Below, piece by piece: positions 38,864 through 47,685 of a stretch of DNA of 64,000 bases. The notes below the pieces were generated by a model. It did no database searches, was not told where the DNA came from, and saw only the letters and a list, made by a program, of their open reading frames with translations. The position numbers and the translations under genes were made by a program. The stretch spans positions 868,001 to 932,000 of the forward strand of contig NZ_CP189850.1 in the NCBI RefSeq assembly GCF_050271975.1, in the 5' to 3' direction. Positions within the stretch are counted from its first letter, which is position 1. Each line of letters opens with the position of its first letter. This DNA comes from Litorimonas sp947503715. Its GTDB lineage: Bacteria; Pseudomonadota; Alphaproteobacteria; Caulobacterales; Maricaulaceae.

Positions 38864-40681
38864 TTATTCGACAGTCACCGACTTCGCGAGGTTTCGCGGT
38901 TGATCCACATCCGTGCCCAAATGCACCGCCGTGTGATAGGCGAGCAATTGCACGGCGATCGTTGTCAGAATGGGCGCGACAAAGCTATCACTGCTGGGTA
39001 CGACAATCATATCGGCTGCCATATTGGCCGCGGACTTCGCGCCGATTTCATCGGTGATGAGCGTAATCCGCGCGCCGCGACTGGCGACTTCCTGCAGGTT
39101 TGAAATCGTTTTTTCAAACAGCTCATCATAAGGCGCCAGCACGATAACCGGTGTACCGTCCTCAATCAGGGCAATCGGTCCATGTTTTAACTCGCCCGCC
39201 GCATAGCCTTCGGCGTGAATATAACTGATTTCTTTGAGCTTCAGCGCACCTTCGAAGGCAATAGGAACTTGACTGCCGCGCCCCAGATAAAAGGCGGATT
39301 TTGCCTTGGATAATTCAAAGGCGAGTCCTTCAATCATTTTGTCCAATTCCAGGGCTCCGGTGACTTTTCGCGGTAGCTTGATGAGTTCACGCGTCAGGCG
39401 GATTTCGCCTTCGCGCGACAATGTTCCACGTGAAACAGCGGCAGAGAGCGCGAGCGCCGCAAGGGCCGTCAATTGCGATGTGAAGGCTTTCGTCGACGCC
39501 ACGCCGATCTCTGGGCCCGCGTTAATGGGTAGCGCAATATCGGCTTCCCGCGCCATGGTTGACGTCATGACATTGACGAGCGCGGCGGTTTTCAGTCCCG
39601 CCTCCTTACAATATCGCAGCGCTGCCAATGTGTCGGCGGTTTCACCGGATTGCGAGACGGCGAGGAAGAGCGAGCGGTCGCCCAAGACGGGGCGGCGATA
39701 ACGAAATTCTGAGGCGACATCGATATCCACGGCGAGGCCTGCGACTTGTTCAAACCAATATTTTGCAACCATTCCCGCATAACAGGCCGTCCCGCAAGCA
39801 ATGATGATAACGCGGTCAAAGTCTTTAAAGTCGACAGATTCCGGAATATTCGCGCTGAGCCGGAACTCATCGACATAATTGCCGAGTGTTTGCGTAATCG
39901 TTTCGGGTTGCTCGTAAATTTCCTTGAGCATGAAATGGCGATAATTACCTTTTTCCGCCATGGCCGGGCCGCCGGAAATGATGGTAACATCACGCGTGAC
40001 GGGCTGGTCTTTCAGGTCGAAAATTTCGAAACCGTCAGGCCGTATGACGGCCCAATCGCCTTCCTCTAGATAGATGAGGCGGTTCGTTAATTGCGCCATC
40101 GCCATCGCGTCAGACCCTAAATAATGTTCATCATCCCCAATCCCGAGGGCGAGCGGAGACCCCGCACGGGCGCAGAATATTTCGTCTTCCACACCGTCAA
40201 TGATAACGCCAAACGCGTAGGCCCCATGGAGTTTTTTCAGGGTTGCGGCAAACGCTTCGCGGGGTGTTTTCCCGTTTTCCAACTCAACATCGACCAGATG
40301 GGCAACGACCTCTGTATCCGTTTCTGTCCGAAACTCGCGCTGGCCTTTCAGGCTTTCGCGTAGATCTAGAAAGTTCTCAATGATACCATTATGGACAACG
40401 GCAACACGGCCTGATTTATGCGGGTGCGCATTGGTTTCATTCGGAACGCCGTGCGTGGCCCAACGCGTATGTGCAATCCCCGTCTGACCGTTTAAGGGAT
40501 GATCTTTGATATGGGCTTCCAGGTTCTTAATCTTGCCTTCGGCGCGCGCCCGGGAGAGTTCTCCACCGCTCAGGATCGCAATTCCCGAACTGTCATAACC
40601 CCGATATTCCAACCGTTTTAGACCGTCGACAAGACGGTCCGTGACGGTTGTTTGTCCGGCAATCCCGATAATCCCACACAT
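38864..40681 (-). CDS. glmS: Glutamine-fructose-6-phosphate aminotransferase (isomerizing)
   Basis: 605 residues. N-terminal MCGIIGIAG gives the processed Cys1 nucleophile of the class II glutaminase domain; RLEYRGYDSSGIA and HTRWATHG follow. Two SIS domains (SQSGETADTLAALRYCK; LGRGSQVPIAFEGALKLKEISYIHAE) and the C-terminal NLAKSVTVE tail complete the enzyme. It makes glucosamine-6-phosphate for peptidoglycan and LPS. Length is standard. It is followed by the AT-richer glycan island on the other strand, about 290 nt away. Confidence 0.97.
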   Translation of the reverse strand: MCGIIGIAGQTTVTDRLVDGLKRLEYRGYDSSGIAILSGGELSRARAEGKIKNLEAHIKDHPLNGQTGIAHTRWATHGVPNETNAHPHKSGRVAVVHNGIIENFLDLRESLKGQREFRTETDTEVVAHLVDVELENGKTPREAFAATLKKLHGAYAFGVIIDGVEDEIFCARAGSPLALGIGDDEHYLGSDAMAMAQLTNRLIYLEEGDWAVIRPDGFEIFDLKDQPVTRDVTIISGGPAMAEKGNYRHFMLKEIYEQPETITQTLGNYVDEFRLSANIPESVDFKDFDRVIIIACGTACYAGMVAKYWFEQVAGLAVDIDVASEFRYRRPVLGDRSLFLAVSQSGETADTLAALRYCKEAGLKTAALVNVMTSTMAREADIALPINAGPEIGVASTKAFTSQLTALAALALSAAVSRGTLSREGEIRLTRELIKLPRKVTGALELDKMIEGLAFELSKAKSAFYLGRGSQVPIAFEGALKLKEISYIHAEGYAAGELKHGPIALIEDGTPVIVLAPYDELFEKTISNLQEVASRGARITLITDEIGAKSAANMAADMIVVPSSDSFVAPILTTIAVQLLAYHTAVHLGTDVDQPRNLAKSVTVE

Positions 40682-40969
40682 ATTTCGGTTTCCCTCTCAA
40701 TTTGAACGTTTCTAACACTTGATGCCTTATAAAGTCTAAAAATGGGTCAAATTCGGTAAACTTATATTCTACTTTCAGTTTTCTCATAAAACGGCTGATC
40801 TGTATGAGTTGGGCATATTTATGAAGTGGGAATAGAGACCAAATTATTGGACTTGTTGCGTCGCCAAGTTTAAGTCAAAGGCCGATAGGCGCCGATATGG
40901 TCCCAGCCTATAATATGCGACCTATATAATACAGACGTGATACGCCTTATGATAAGAGATTTATGAGAC
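40682..40969. other. AT-rich divergent gap between glmS and the glycan island
   Basis: 288 nt without a credible gene. TATAAT-like boxes near 40910 and 40923 could serve the wecE-like gene, but no good -35 is visible. The base composition shifts here from GC-richer glmS to the AT-richer island. Confidence 0.5.
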
Positions 40970-42109
40970 ATGATGAAAATACCGTTCAATAGACCCGGCC
41001 TGCACGGTAGAGAGCTTGAGTATATTCAAGATGCTATTAAACGTGGGAAATTAGCTGGCGACGGGCATTACACATCTCTCTCAAATGCTCTCATTGTGGA
41101 TTATACGGGCGCGCAATCTGCACTCTTGACCCATTCAGCCACGGCAGCTTTGGAGATGGCGGCTATACTCTTGGATCTTGGGCCCGAAGACGAAGTTATT
41201 ATGCCGTCTTATACATTTGTCTCTACGGCGAATGCAGTTGTCTTGCGCGGCGCAACGCCCGTCTTTGTTGATATTCGCCGTGACACTTTAAATATTGACC
41301 CTGAAAAAATAGAAGCTGCCGTCACCTCAAAAACAAAAGCTATATTCGTCGTTCATTATGCGGGTGTCATTTGCGATATGAAGGCCATTCAGGCCATTGC
41401 GGATAGGCATGATTTGATTGTTGTGGAAGATGCGGCACAGGCTTTGCTGTCCGAACAGGACGGGAAAAAAGCAGGCAGCTTTGGCGCAATGGCGGCTTTT
41501 TCCTTTCACGAAACAAAAAATATCATTTCCGGAGAAGGCGGCGCCCTCTCGATTTCAGACCCGCGTTTTATTGAGCGCGCGGAAATTATTCGCGAGAAAG
41601 GCACGAACCGGAAACAGTTTTTCCGCGGTGCCGTCGATAAGTATACATGGGTCGATTTGGGAAGCTCTTATTTGCCGTCTGAACTTACGGCGAGCTTTCT
41701 TTTTGCACAGTTAGAGATTGCCAAGGATTTGACGAAAAACCGTCTTGCGGCCTGGGATAGATATCATACTATTCTGGCTACTTATGAAGCGGACGGGGTA
41801 ATTGAGCGGCCGACAGTTCTGCCGCAGGGACAAACACATAATGCGCATATGTATCAAATCTTACTCTCGACACCAGAGTTGAGAGAAAATTTCATTGCCG
41901 GTATGAAGGCACAGGGCGTCATCACGCCGTTCCACTATGTGCCCCTGCACTCTGCGCCTGCCGGGAAACGCTTTGGCCGAAGTGAGGGAGATATGAGCGT
42001 GACGGATGATATATCAGCCCGTCTTGTCAGACTGCCAATGTTTGCCGGTGTAGATGCGGAACAGGATGAAATTATTGAAATTACGTGCTCTGTTTTGGAT
42101 ACCCTTTAA
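40970..42109 (+). CDS. WecE-like dTDP-4-keto-6-deoxyhexose 4-aminotransferase
   Basis: 379 residues of the DegT/DnrJ/EryC1/StrS PLP aminotransferase family. IPFNRPGLHGRELEYIQDAI at the start, MPSYTFVSTANAVVLRGATPVFVDIR, VEDAAQA and SFHETKNIISGEGGAL with the PLP lysine are close in pattern to WecE, which makes dTDP-Fuc4N. The enzyme puts a 4-amino group on a 4-keto-6-deoxy sugar nucleotide using glutamate. It starts the island (ATGATG at 40970); a partner 4,6-dehydratase is not in this window. Confidence 0.88.
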   Translation: MMKIPFNRPGLHGRELEYIQDAIKRGKLAGDGHYTSLSNALIVDYTGAQSALLTHSATAALEMAAILLDLGPEDEVIMPSYTFVSTANAVVLRGATPVFVDIRRDTLNIDPEKIEAAVTSKTKAIFVVHYAGVICDMKAIQAIADRHDLIVVEDAAQALLSEQDGKKAGSFGAMAAFSFHETKNIISGEGGALSISDPRFIERAEIIREKGTNRKQFFRGAVDKYTWVDLGSSYLPSELTASFLFAQLEIAKDLTKNRLAAWDRYHTILATYEADGVIERPTVLPQGQTHNAHMYQILLSTPELRENFIAGMKAQGVITPFHYVPLHSAPAGKRFGRSEGDMSVTDDISARLVRLPMFAGVDAEQDEIIEITCSVLDTL

Positions 42110-42181
42110 TTTTTAAACCTGTTTCGTGCTTAAGAGGCTCCTTCTTCATGTTTTTTATTTTAGAGAAAAAAATAAGCCTTT

Positions 42182-43726
42182 ATGTCTGAAACCCCTCAAA
42201 CAAGATTTTGGCGTCTTCAAAATATTCTTACGGGTGTTCTTGTGATCGCTCTCGCGTCATTGTGGCTACATTTTATATTGGCGATTACACCCGGAAATTA
42301 TTATACGGCAGACGACGTCAATTTTTTTGCACCGCTTATAAGCGAATATCTGGCGACAGGGGACAACTCTCTCTGGTTGAAGCCACAAGGGCCTCATATT
42401 CACATATTTTACAAGTTTCAGACACTCATTTCGATGAAGTATTTTGGTTGGAGTACACATTTCACTGAAGTTTTAGGCTTGATAACGTTAGTCGGTTTTG
42501 GCTGGTTTTTTAAACACAAAGAAGCTGAGCTGGCTACAGGTTCGCAAATCGCTAAGTCTAAACGTCAAATGCATATTCAGAGTTTTACATTCTTTTTCTG
42601 TAATATTGTTTTCCTGGCTGTCGTCCTTGGACATATGAATAAGCGCAGCTTCGAGTATCATATGTTGGCTTTGAACAACCCGACCTTGTTGTGTTTAGGC
42701 GCTATTTGTCTTTTTAGTTTTGCGCAATTATTGACAGAGAAGAAGCCGTTCACATTAATGCCTTTTATAGCATTTGCAGTGAGTAGTTTTCTACTCATCG
42801 TAGTCATGGCAACCGCGTTTAATTATTTTGTACTCTTAGCGCTCCTCATCATGTCGCTTGTTGCGGCAGGCCCGTCTCTTCTGACAGCTTTGATGAATAT
42901 TATCCGTCGACGCGAAACTGGCTCTTCCTTACTCAAATGGTTCGTGACTTATCGGGCTGCATTTCTGGCGGGTGTATATTTCTCCATACTGACCCTTATT
43001 TATTATGCATTAGCGTCCGGTGAAGCGTCTCGTCCTGCAGCAGGTGGGCTTTCACTTTCACTGAAATTTTTCTCAGATTTAGCTTTTTCAAGTACAGGTC
43101 TGACTGGTTTTCCAGGGTTAAAACAATCAGCATCACTGAGCTACGGCGTGCTCGCCCTCGCGATTTTAGTTTCCGGCCTTATTTTTAAGTCTAATCATGT
43201 CAGAAAAATTGATAAAGTTTTTTTCACAGGTGTCATTTGTTTTGTGATTTCGTTTGCAATTGGATCTTCCTGGTTAAGAGGACAAAATGTTGTTTTGGCT
43301 CCGCGATATATTTTTAGTTTCAGTTTCTTTTGGATAGCTGTTGCCTGGATATTGGGGAGATTGATTTTATCCACTGTCGCAGGTCATCAAACAACAAAAA
43401 GGACTCACCGCTCAAACGTCGAGACCGTCATCTCGGCTACAATTCTTTTAACGATGTTGGTTTTTTGTTTTAACGGAATGCAGAAAACAATGAGTTCAGT
43501 AAAATTTCTCAAAAAATATCACCAAGCCCGCGTTCACACTGCATTATATACACCTTTGGATGAAATTGAAGATAATGACTTGAAGGCGTCTGTATTCTGC
43601 AATCTCAAATCAGATCAATGCACAACTCAGGTTCTAAGGATGAGATGTTTTGCGAATTCTTTGTCAGGTGAATTTTGTGCGACAGGTACGCAGGAGCAAT
43701 TGATCACCGCTCTGGATAAATTGTAG
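42182..43726 (+). CDS. Polytopic GT-C-like glycosyltransferase (GtrC-like)
   Basis: 514 residues with about ten hydrophobic helices. After the first helix an extracytoplasmic loop holds NYYTADDVNFF, an acidic pair placed like the Asp-Asp of GT-C transferases that use polyprenyl-phosphate sugars. The C-terminal periplasmic tail has paired cysteines (CNLKSDQCTTQVLRMRC...CATG). No named family is certain. Together with the following GT2 and the GtrA-like gene it fits the serotype-specific transferase of a GtrABC system. The gene is AT-rich. Confidence 0.7.
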   Translation: MSETPQTRFWRLQNILTGVLVIALASLWLHFILAITPGNYYTADDVNFFAPLISEYLATGDNSLWLKPQGPHIHIFYKFQTLISMKYFGWSTHFTEVLGLITLVGFGWFFKHKEAELATGSQIAKSKRQMHIQSFTFFFCNIVFLAVVLGHMNKRSFEYHMLALNNPTLLCLGAICLFSFAQLLTEKKPFTLMPFIAFAVSSFLLIVVMATAFNYFVLLALLIMSLVAAGPSLLTALMNIIRRRETGSSLLKWFVTYRAAFLAGVYFSILTLIYYALASGEASRPAAGGLSLSLKFFSDLAFSSTGLTGFPGLKQSASLSYGVLALAILVSGLIFKSNHVRKIDKVFFTGVICFVISFAIGSSWLRGQNVVLAPRYIFSFSFFWIAVAWILGRLILSTVAGHQTTKRTHRSNVETVISATILLTMLVFCFNGMQKTMSSVKFLKKYHQARVHTALYTPLDEIEDNDLKASVFCNLKSDQCTTQVLRMRCFANSLSGEFCATGTQEQLITALDKL

Positions 43727-43753
43727 AATATTTACTTAACGATCGATTTTTAA

Positions 43754-44722
43754 ATGTCAGATACTCTTAAACCTAAAACCCATATTGCCGTGATTGTTCC
43801 GGTCTATAACAGCCTCAAAACACTCCCTGAATTGATCGATAGGCTTGAGGCGACGTTATCAACAATAACGTCGGATTATCAGATCGTTCTTATTGATGAT
43901 TGCGGTCCGCAACCCGTTTGGCCGGTTATTGCTATGCACGCCAAGCGTAATCCCCGTATTGTGGGGCTTCGACTGAGCCGTAATTTCGGTCAGCATGCAG
44001 CCATCACGGCTGGAATTAAATTTGCCAATTCTGATTGGTATGTTGTTATGGATTGTGATTTGCAGGACAGGCCTGAGGATGTAGCTCTTTTGTATCAAAC
44101 CGCAATGTCCGGCAACCATGACTCGGTCCTGGCCGTTCGCGGAGATGAAGACGTTGGGACCCGCAAGAAATTAGGGTCAAGAGTCTTTAATTTCGTCTTG
44201 AATAAACTGGCTGATATTCCCGTGAGTACAGATGTTGGGAACTATAGAATATTTAATCAAGACATGGCCGAAGCCTACCGGATGTATAACGAGCAGATGC
44301 GCCTTTTTCCCGCACTCATGTCCCACCTTGGATTTGATGTTGGACGTGTTGAAGTTAAAAGACCCGCGCGACTGGAAGGTAAAAGTGGCTATTCATTTTC
44401 TAAACTTTTTGAACTCGCATTTGACAGTATCGTGTCAAATACCATCAAGCCCGTTTATTATATAGCGACTTTTGGTTTTTTAGTGGCCTTAGCGGCCATA
44501 TTATACACAGTCATTCTCGTTGTCCGAAAATTGGTGTTTGGCATTAGTGCAGAAGGCTGGGCTTCTACAATGGCGGCCATTTTAATGTTAGGTGGCATAC
44601 AAATATTGGTGACAAGTTTTGTCGGGATTTATGTCGGAAAGGTGTTTTTCCAAGTCAAACAAAGGCCGAGCTATATTCTACGTGAAACGACTGTTGATAG
44701 AATTAAAGCGGATATGAAATAA
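43754..44722 (+). CDS. GT2 polyprenyl-phosphate glycosyltransferase (GtrB/ArnC/DPM1-like)
   Basis: 322 residues. Catalytic domain with VIVPVYNSLKTL, IDDCG, RLSRNFGQHAAITAGI and MDCDLQDRPED (metal-binding DCD), plus a KSGYSFSKL segment; two C-terminal transmembrane helices (about 235-260 and 275-300). This is the usual form of GtrB/ArnC enzymes that transfer a sugar from a nucleotide to undecaprenyl phosphate on the cytoplasmic face. It lies 27 nt after the GT-C gene and ends convergent with the acyltransferase gene. Confidence 0.9.
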   Translation: MSDTLKPKTHIAVIVPVYNSLKTLPELIDRLEATLSTITSDYQIVLIDDCGPQPVWPVIAMHAKRNPRIVGLRLSRNFGQHAAITAGIKFANSDWYVVMDCDLQDRPEDVALLYQTAMSGNHDSVLAVRGDEDVGTRKKLGSRVFNFVLNKLADIPVSTDVGNYRIFNQDMAEAYRMYNEQMRLFPALMSHLGFDVGRVEVKRPARLEGKSGYSFSKLFELAFDSIVSNTIKPVYYIATFGFLVALAAILYTVILVVRKLVFGISAEGWASTMAAILMLGGIQILVTSFVGIYVGKVFFQVKQRPSYILRETTVDRIKADMK

Positions 44723-44736
44723 TTTTATTGGGCGTA

Positions 44737-45294
44737 TCATTCCTCCGCCAGATATTGTTTTTCAAGCTCTAAGAGGTCCCGCGAGCGATCTTTAATACGT
44801 TTTGCAGGGACGCCAAAGTAAATCGACCAAGGCTTAGTCGATCGTGTCACCATTGACATCGCGCCAATAGATGTCCCTTCCTCAATTGTAACGCCAGGTA
44901 AGATAACGGCGTTTGTGCCAATGATACAATGGCGACCCAGTCTGACCGGGGCTTCGATTTCTTTCTTATACTTAGCCGGTACAGTTGGATTGGTGAGTGT
45001 GCCTCCTGAATAATCATCTGATTGTGCAAAAACTTGTGCGCCATATGCAAGGCCGGAAAAATCTTCCATTGTCACGCCAGGGCGTCCTCCCGCTATATGA
45101 GAATAGACGGCAAGATGGACATTTCGTCCGATTGTTACATTTCCTGAAACAACACAAAAATCATCAATTCTGGAATTATCGCCTAAGCTGATTTGACTGT
45201 GCCCATATATGGCTGCGCGCTCTGAAACTTTGACATTTTTCCCAATAGATTTAAATCCAAGCTTGGCCAAATCGTCTTGACTGTAAAACCCCAT
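44737..45294 (-). CDS. Left-handed beta-helix acyltransferase
   Basis: 185 residues. Hexapeptide repeats run from about 20 to 150 (ISLGDNSRIDDFCVVSG, VTIGRNVHLAVYSHIAGG, VRLGRHCIIGTNAVILPGVTIEEGTSIGAMSMV), ending in the VPAKRIKDR motif of sugar O- or N-acyltransferases. His in YSHIAGG is a candidate catalytic base. It would acylate a sugar from acyl-CoA. It is downstream of the PhaB-like SDR by 17 nt, so both are likely one transcript, opposite to the glycosyltransferases. Confidence 0.85.
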   Translation of the reverse strand: MGFYSQDDLAKLGFKSIGKNVKVSERAAIYGHSQISLGDNSRIDDFCVVSGNVTIGRNVHLAVYSHIAGGRPGVTMEDFSGLAYGAQVFAQSDDYSGGTLTNPTVPAKYKKEIEAPVRLGRHCIIGTNAVILPGVTIEEGTSIGAMSMVTRSTKPWSIYFGVPAKRIKDRSRDLLELEKQYLAEE

Positions 45295-45311
45295 GATCGT
45301 TTCCTTTTAAA

Positions 45312-46040
45312 TTAGACGAGGTGCTGTGCCCCATTCGCGGTTAATGTGCTGCCTGTAATGAAACTCGACGCAGGGTCTGCTAGGAACTCAACACATCTCG
45401 CGATTTCATCAGCTTTACCGAGACGGCCGATAGGTATTTTTGCTATGATTTTATCAAGAACTTTTTCCGGGATACTCGCCATCATATCCGTTTCTATATA
45501 GCCTGGTGCGACGGCATTGACGGTTACGCCGCGCCGCGCGCCTTCAAGCGCTAAGGTCCGCGTGAACCCCAAGACTGCAGCTTTTGTCGCGGAATAATTC
45601 GCTTGTCCCATTTGCCCTGTCTGGCCGTTAATAGAAGAGATATTTATAACGCGACCATATCCGTTTTCGATCATGGACGGCCAAATTAAATGCGTTAGGT
45701 TGAAAACACCGTTAAGGTTTGTGTTTATGACATCTGACCACATTTGACGATCCATTTTATGAAAAAATCCGTCTCTCGTAATACCTGCATTATTCACTAA
45801 GACAGATATTTTTCCATATTCATTTTGAATGTTCTCAATTGTGTCTGCGCAGGTGTCATAATGGCTCACATCGCATTTTAAAATATGAACGTTCGTCTCG
45901 CGTTTGAAATTATTCGCCTGTTCTTCATTTTGATTATATAAAGCTATGACCTCATATTCGGCCTTTATAAGCCTCGCCGATATTGCGGCTCCGATACCAC
46001 GTGTACCACCCGAAACCAAAGCGATCTGTTTTTCGGGCAT
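45312..46040 (-). CDS. PhaB/FabG-like SDR (acetoacetyl-CoA reductase-like)
   Basis: 242 residues. SGGTRGIGAAI (10-20), NNAGITRDGFFHKMDRQMW, VINISSINGQTGQMGQANYSATKA (Ser, Tyr, Lys) and a closing TANGAQHLV resemble PhaB, which reduces acetoacetyl-CoA to (R)-3-hydroxybutyryl-CoA with NADPH, more than they resemble FabG. Standing alone beside a hexapeptide acyltransferase in a sugar cluster, it may supply 3-hydroxybutyryl-CoA for an N-acylated amino sugar. That link is inference; other ketoreductase roles are possible. Confidence 0.82.
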   Translation of the reverse strand: MPEKQIALVSGGTRGIGAAISARLIKAEYEVIALYNQNEEQANNFKRETNVHILKCDVSHYDTCADTIENIQNEYGKISVLVNNAGITRDGFFHKMDRQMWSDVINTNLNGVFNLTHLIWPSMIENGYGRVINISSINGQTGQMGQANYSATKAAVLGFTRTLALEGARRGVTVNAVAPGYIETDMMASIPEKVLDKIIAKIPIGRLGKADEIARCVEFLADPASSFITGSTLTANGAQHLV

Positions 46041-46125
46041 TATTTATCCAGACTCATAAAAATTTTAACGACTTTATCCATTAGTCAGCATTTCAACGAG
46101 GTTCAAGACAGTATAAAGGCAAAAA

Positions 46126-46563
46126 ATGCTGAAAGACATTTATAGGTCGAGCCTTGAATTTGTGAGTTCGAAAACGGGTTTGCCAAGTCAAAAGCTCTCG
46201 CAAATTTTACGTTTTTTGATGGTTGGTGGCGGCCTTAATCTTGCTTTGTTAGGCCTTGTTTTTGGACTTGAACAGTCCGGGTTTGGGTATGATTTTGCGT
46301 TACTGATCACGAATATAGTGGGTTTGTTTATCAACTATATTTTGAATCGAACATTTGTCTTCGGCAGTTCAGGCCGCGTTATTAGAACGGCCGCCCTATA
46401 TGCTTTAACATATGCCAGTGTATATGTGCTGCAACTTGGTCTTTACCGCGTTATCTTTGCAACAGACCTTTTTCACGAATATCTCGCAATTATTTTGACT
46501 GTCGGTATTACGGCGATATACGCTTATATCATGTTGGAAAAAGTCGTTTTCCCGGACAAATAA
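46126..46563 (+). CDS. GtrA-like four-helix membrane protein
   Basis: 145 residues. The pattern LRFLMVGGGLNLALLGLVFGLE, NYILNRTFVF and four hydrophobic helices is that of the GtrA/DPMS family, which flips or helps move polyprenyl-phosphate-linked sugars across the inner membrane. It is the last gene of the AT-richer island, divergent from the PhaB-like SDR, and matches the GT2 (GtrB) and GT-C (GtrC) genes nearby. Confidence 0.87.
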   Translation: MLKDIYRSSLEFVSSKTGLPSQKLSQILRFLMVGGGLNLALLGLVFGLEQSGFGYDFALLITNIVGLFINYILNRTFVFGSSGRVIRTAALYALTYASVYVLQLGLYRVIFATDLFHEYLAIILTVGITAIYAYIMLEKVVFPDK

Positions 46564-46614
46564 GAAAACTGTAGATGGACAAAAGAGTCTATCTACTTGT
46601 TTGAAAATCGAGCC

Positions 46615-47661
46615 TTAAGCATCCACCGTATCATCAATCTCCGCGCTCCACTCGCCCTTACTTGCGAGGCCGTTCATGCGGGCGCGGTGATTGAAGGCGG
46701 TTTGTGCGGCATCGTAGTTCTCGGCCTTGCCCTTCCACGCAAATAGTGCGGATTGCTGTAGCGCACGGCCGAAGGAATAAGTCAGCTTCCACGGGAAGCC
46801 TCCAACCTTGTTCATCATGTCGAGATTGCGTGTGGCTTCCTCATTCTCCTGCCCGCCGGAGAGGAAGGCGATGCCGGGAACGGCGGAGGGCACAGTGTCT
46901 TTCAACACTTTGATCGTGCGCTCCGCAATTTCTTCGCGCGAGGGCTGCTCCGCGCATTTCTTGCCCGCCACAACCATATTCGGTTTCAAGATGGTGCCTT
47001 CCAGTTTCACGCCCTGCTCATAAAGCTCGGTAAAGAGGGAGTTCAGAACTTTCTCCGTGACTTCGTGGCAGCGCTCAACTGAATGATGCCCGCCCATCAG
47101 GACTTCGGGTTCGACGATGGGGACGATGCCCGCTTCCTGACAGAGCGCGGCATAGCGGCCCAGCGCGTGGTTATTAGCCTTCATACCGCCGCGGGTCGGG
47201 GTGCTGCGGACATATTGGTCGGGATGGGAGATTTCGATGACGGCGCGCCATTTGGCGAAACGTGCACCGAGCTCGTAATATTCCGCGAGGCGCTCGCGCA
47301 GACCGTCAAGGCCTTGCGTAATCGTTTCGCCCGGACGTCCGGCCAGTGGCGTGATGCCCATATCAACTTTAATGCCCGGGATTGCGCCCGCATCCTGCAT
47401 GAGCTTCACGAAGGGTGTGCCGTCGGCCGCGCTCTGGCGGATCGTTTCATCATAGAGGATGACGCCGCTAATATGGTCTTGCATGGCGGGTTGCGTGCGG
47501 AACAACATTTCGCGCCAATCGCGACGGTTGGTCTCGTTATTTTCGACATTGATAGACGTGAAGCGCTTGCCAATGGTGCCGTGGCTCTCATCCGCAGCGA
47601 GGATGCCTGTGCCGGGTTCGACCATTGCGACGGCGATTTTATTGAGGGCTTCGATATCCAT
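46615..47661 (-). CDS. Class I fructose-bisphosphate aldolase
   Basis: 348 residues. GTGILAADESHGTIGKRF, DETIRQ, WRAVIEI and LEGTILKPNMV (Schiff-base lysine) are hallmarks of the eukaryote-type class I aldolase that some proteobacteria carry. It splits fructose-1,6-bisphosphate to triose phosphates in glycolysis or runs in reverse. It is third in gap-pgk-fba, 24 nt after pgk. Length is close to the usual 340-360. Confidence 0.95.
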   Translation of the reverse strand: MDIEALNKIAVAMVEPGTGILAADESHGTIGKRFTSINVENNETNRRDWREMLFRTQPAMQDHISGVILYDETIRQSAADGTPFVKLMQDAGAIPGIKVDMGITPLAGRPGETITQGLDGLRERLAEYYELGARFAKWRAVIEISHPDQYVRSTPTRGGMKANNHALGRYAALCQEAGIVPIVEPEVLMGGHHSVERCHEVTEKVLNSLFTELYEQGVKLEGTILKPNMVVAGKKCAEQPSREEIAERTIKVLKDTVPSAVPGIAFLSGGQENEEATRNLDMMNKVGGFPWKLTYSFGRALQQSALFAWKGKAENYDAAQTAFNHRARMNGLASKGEWSAEIDDTVDA

Positions 47662-47685
47662 GGGACGCTCCGTTAATCTATTTAT

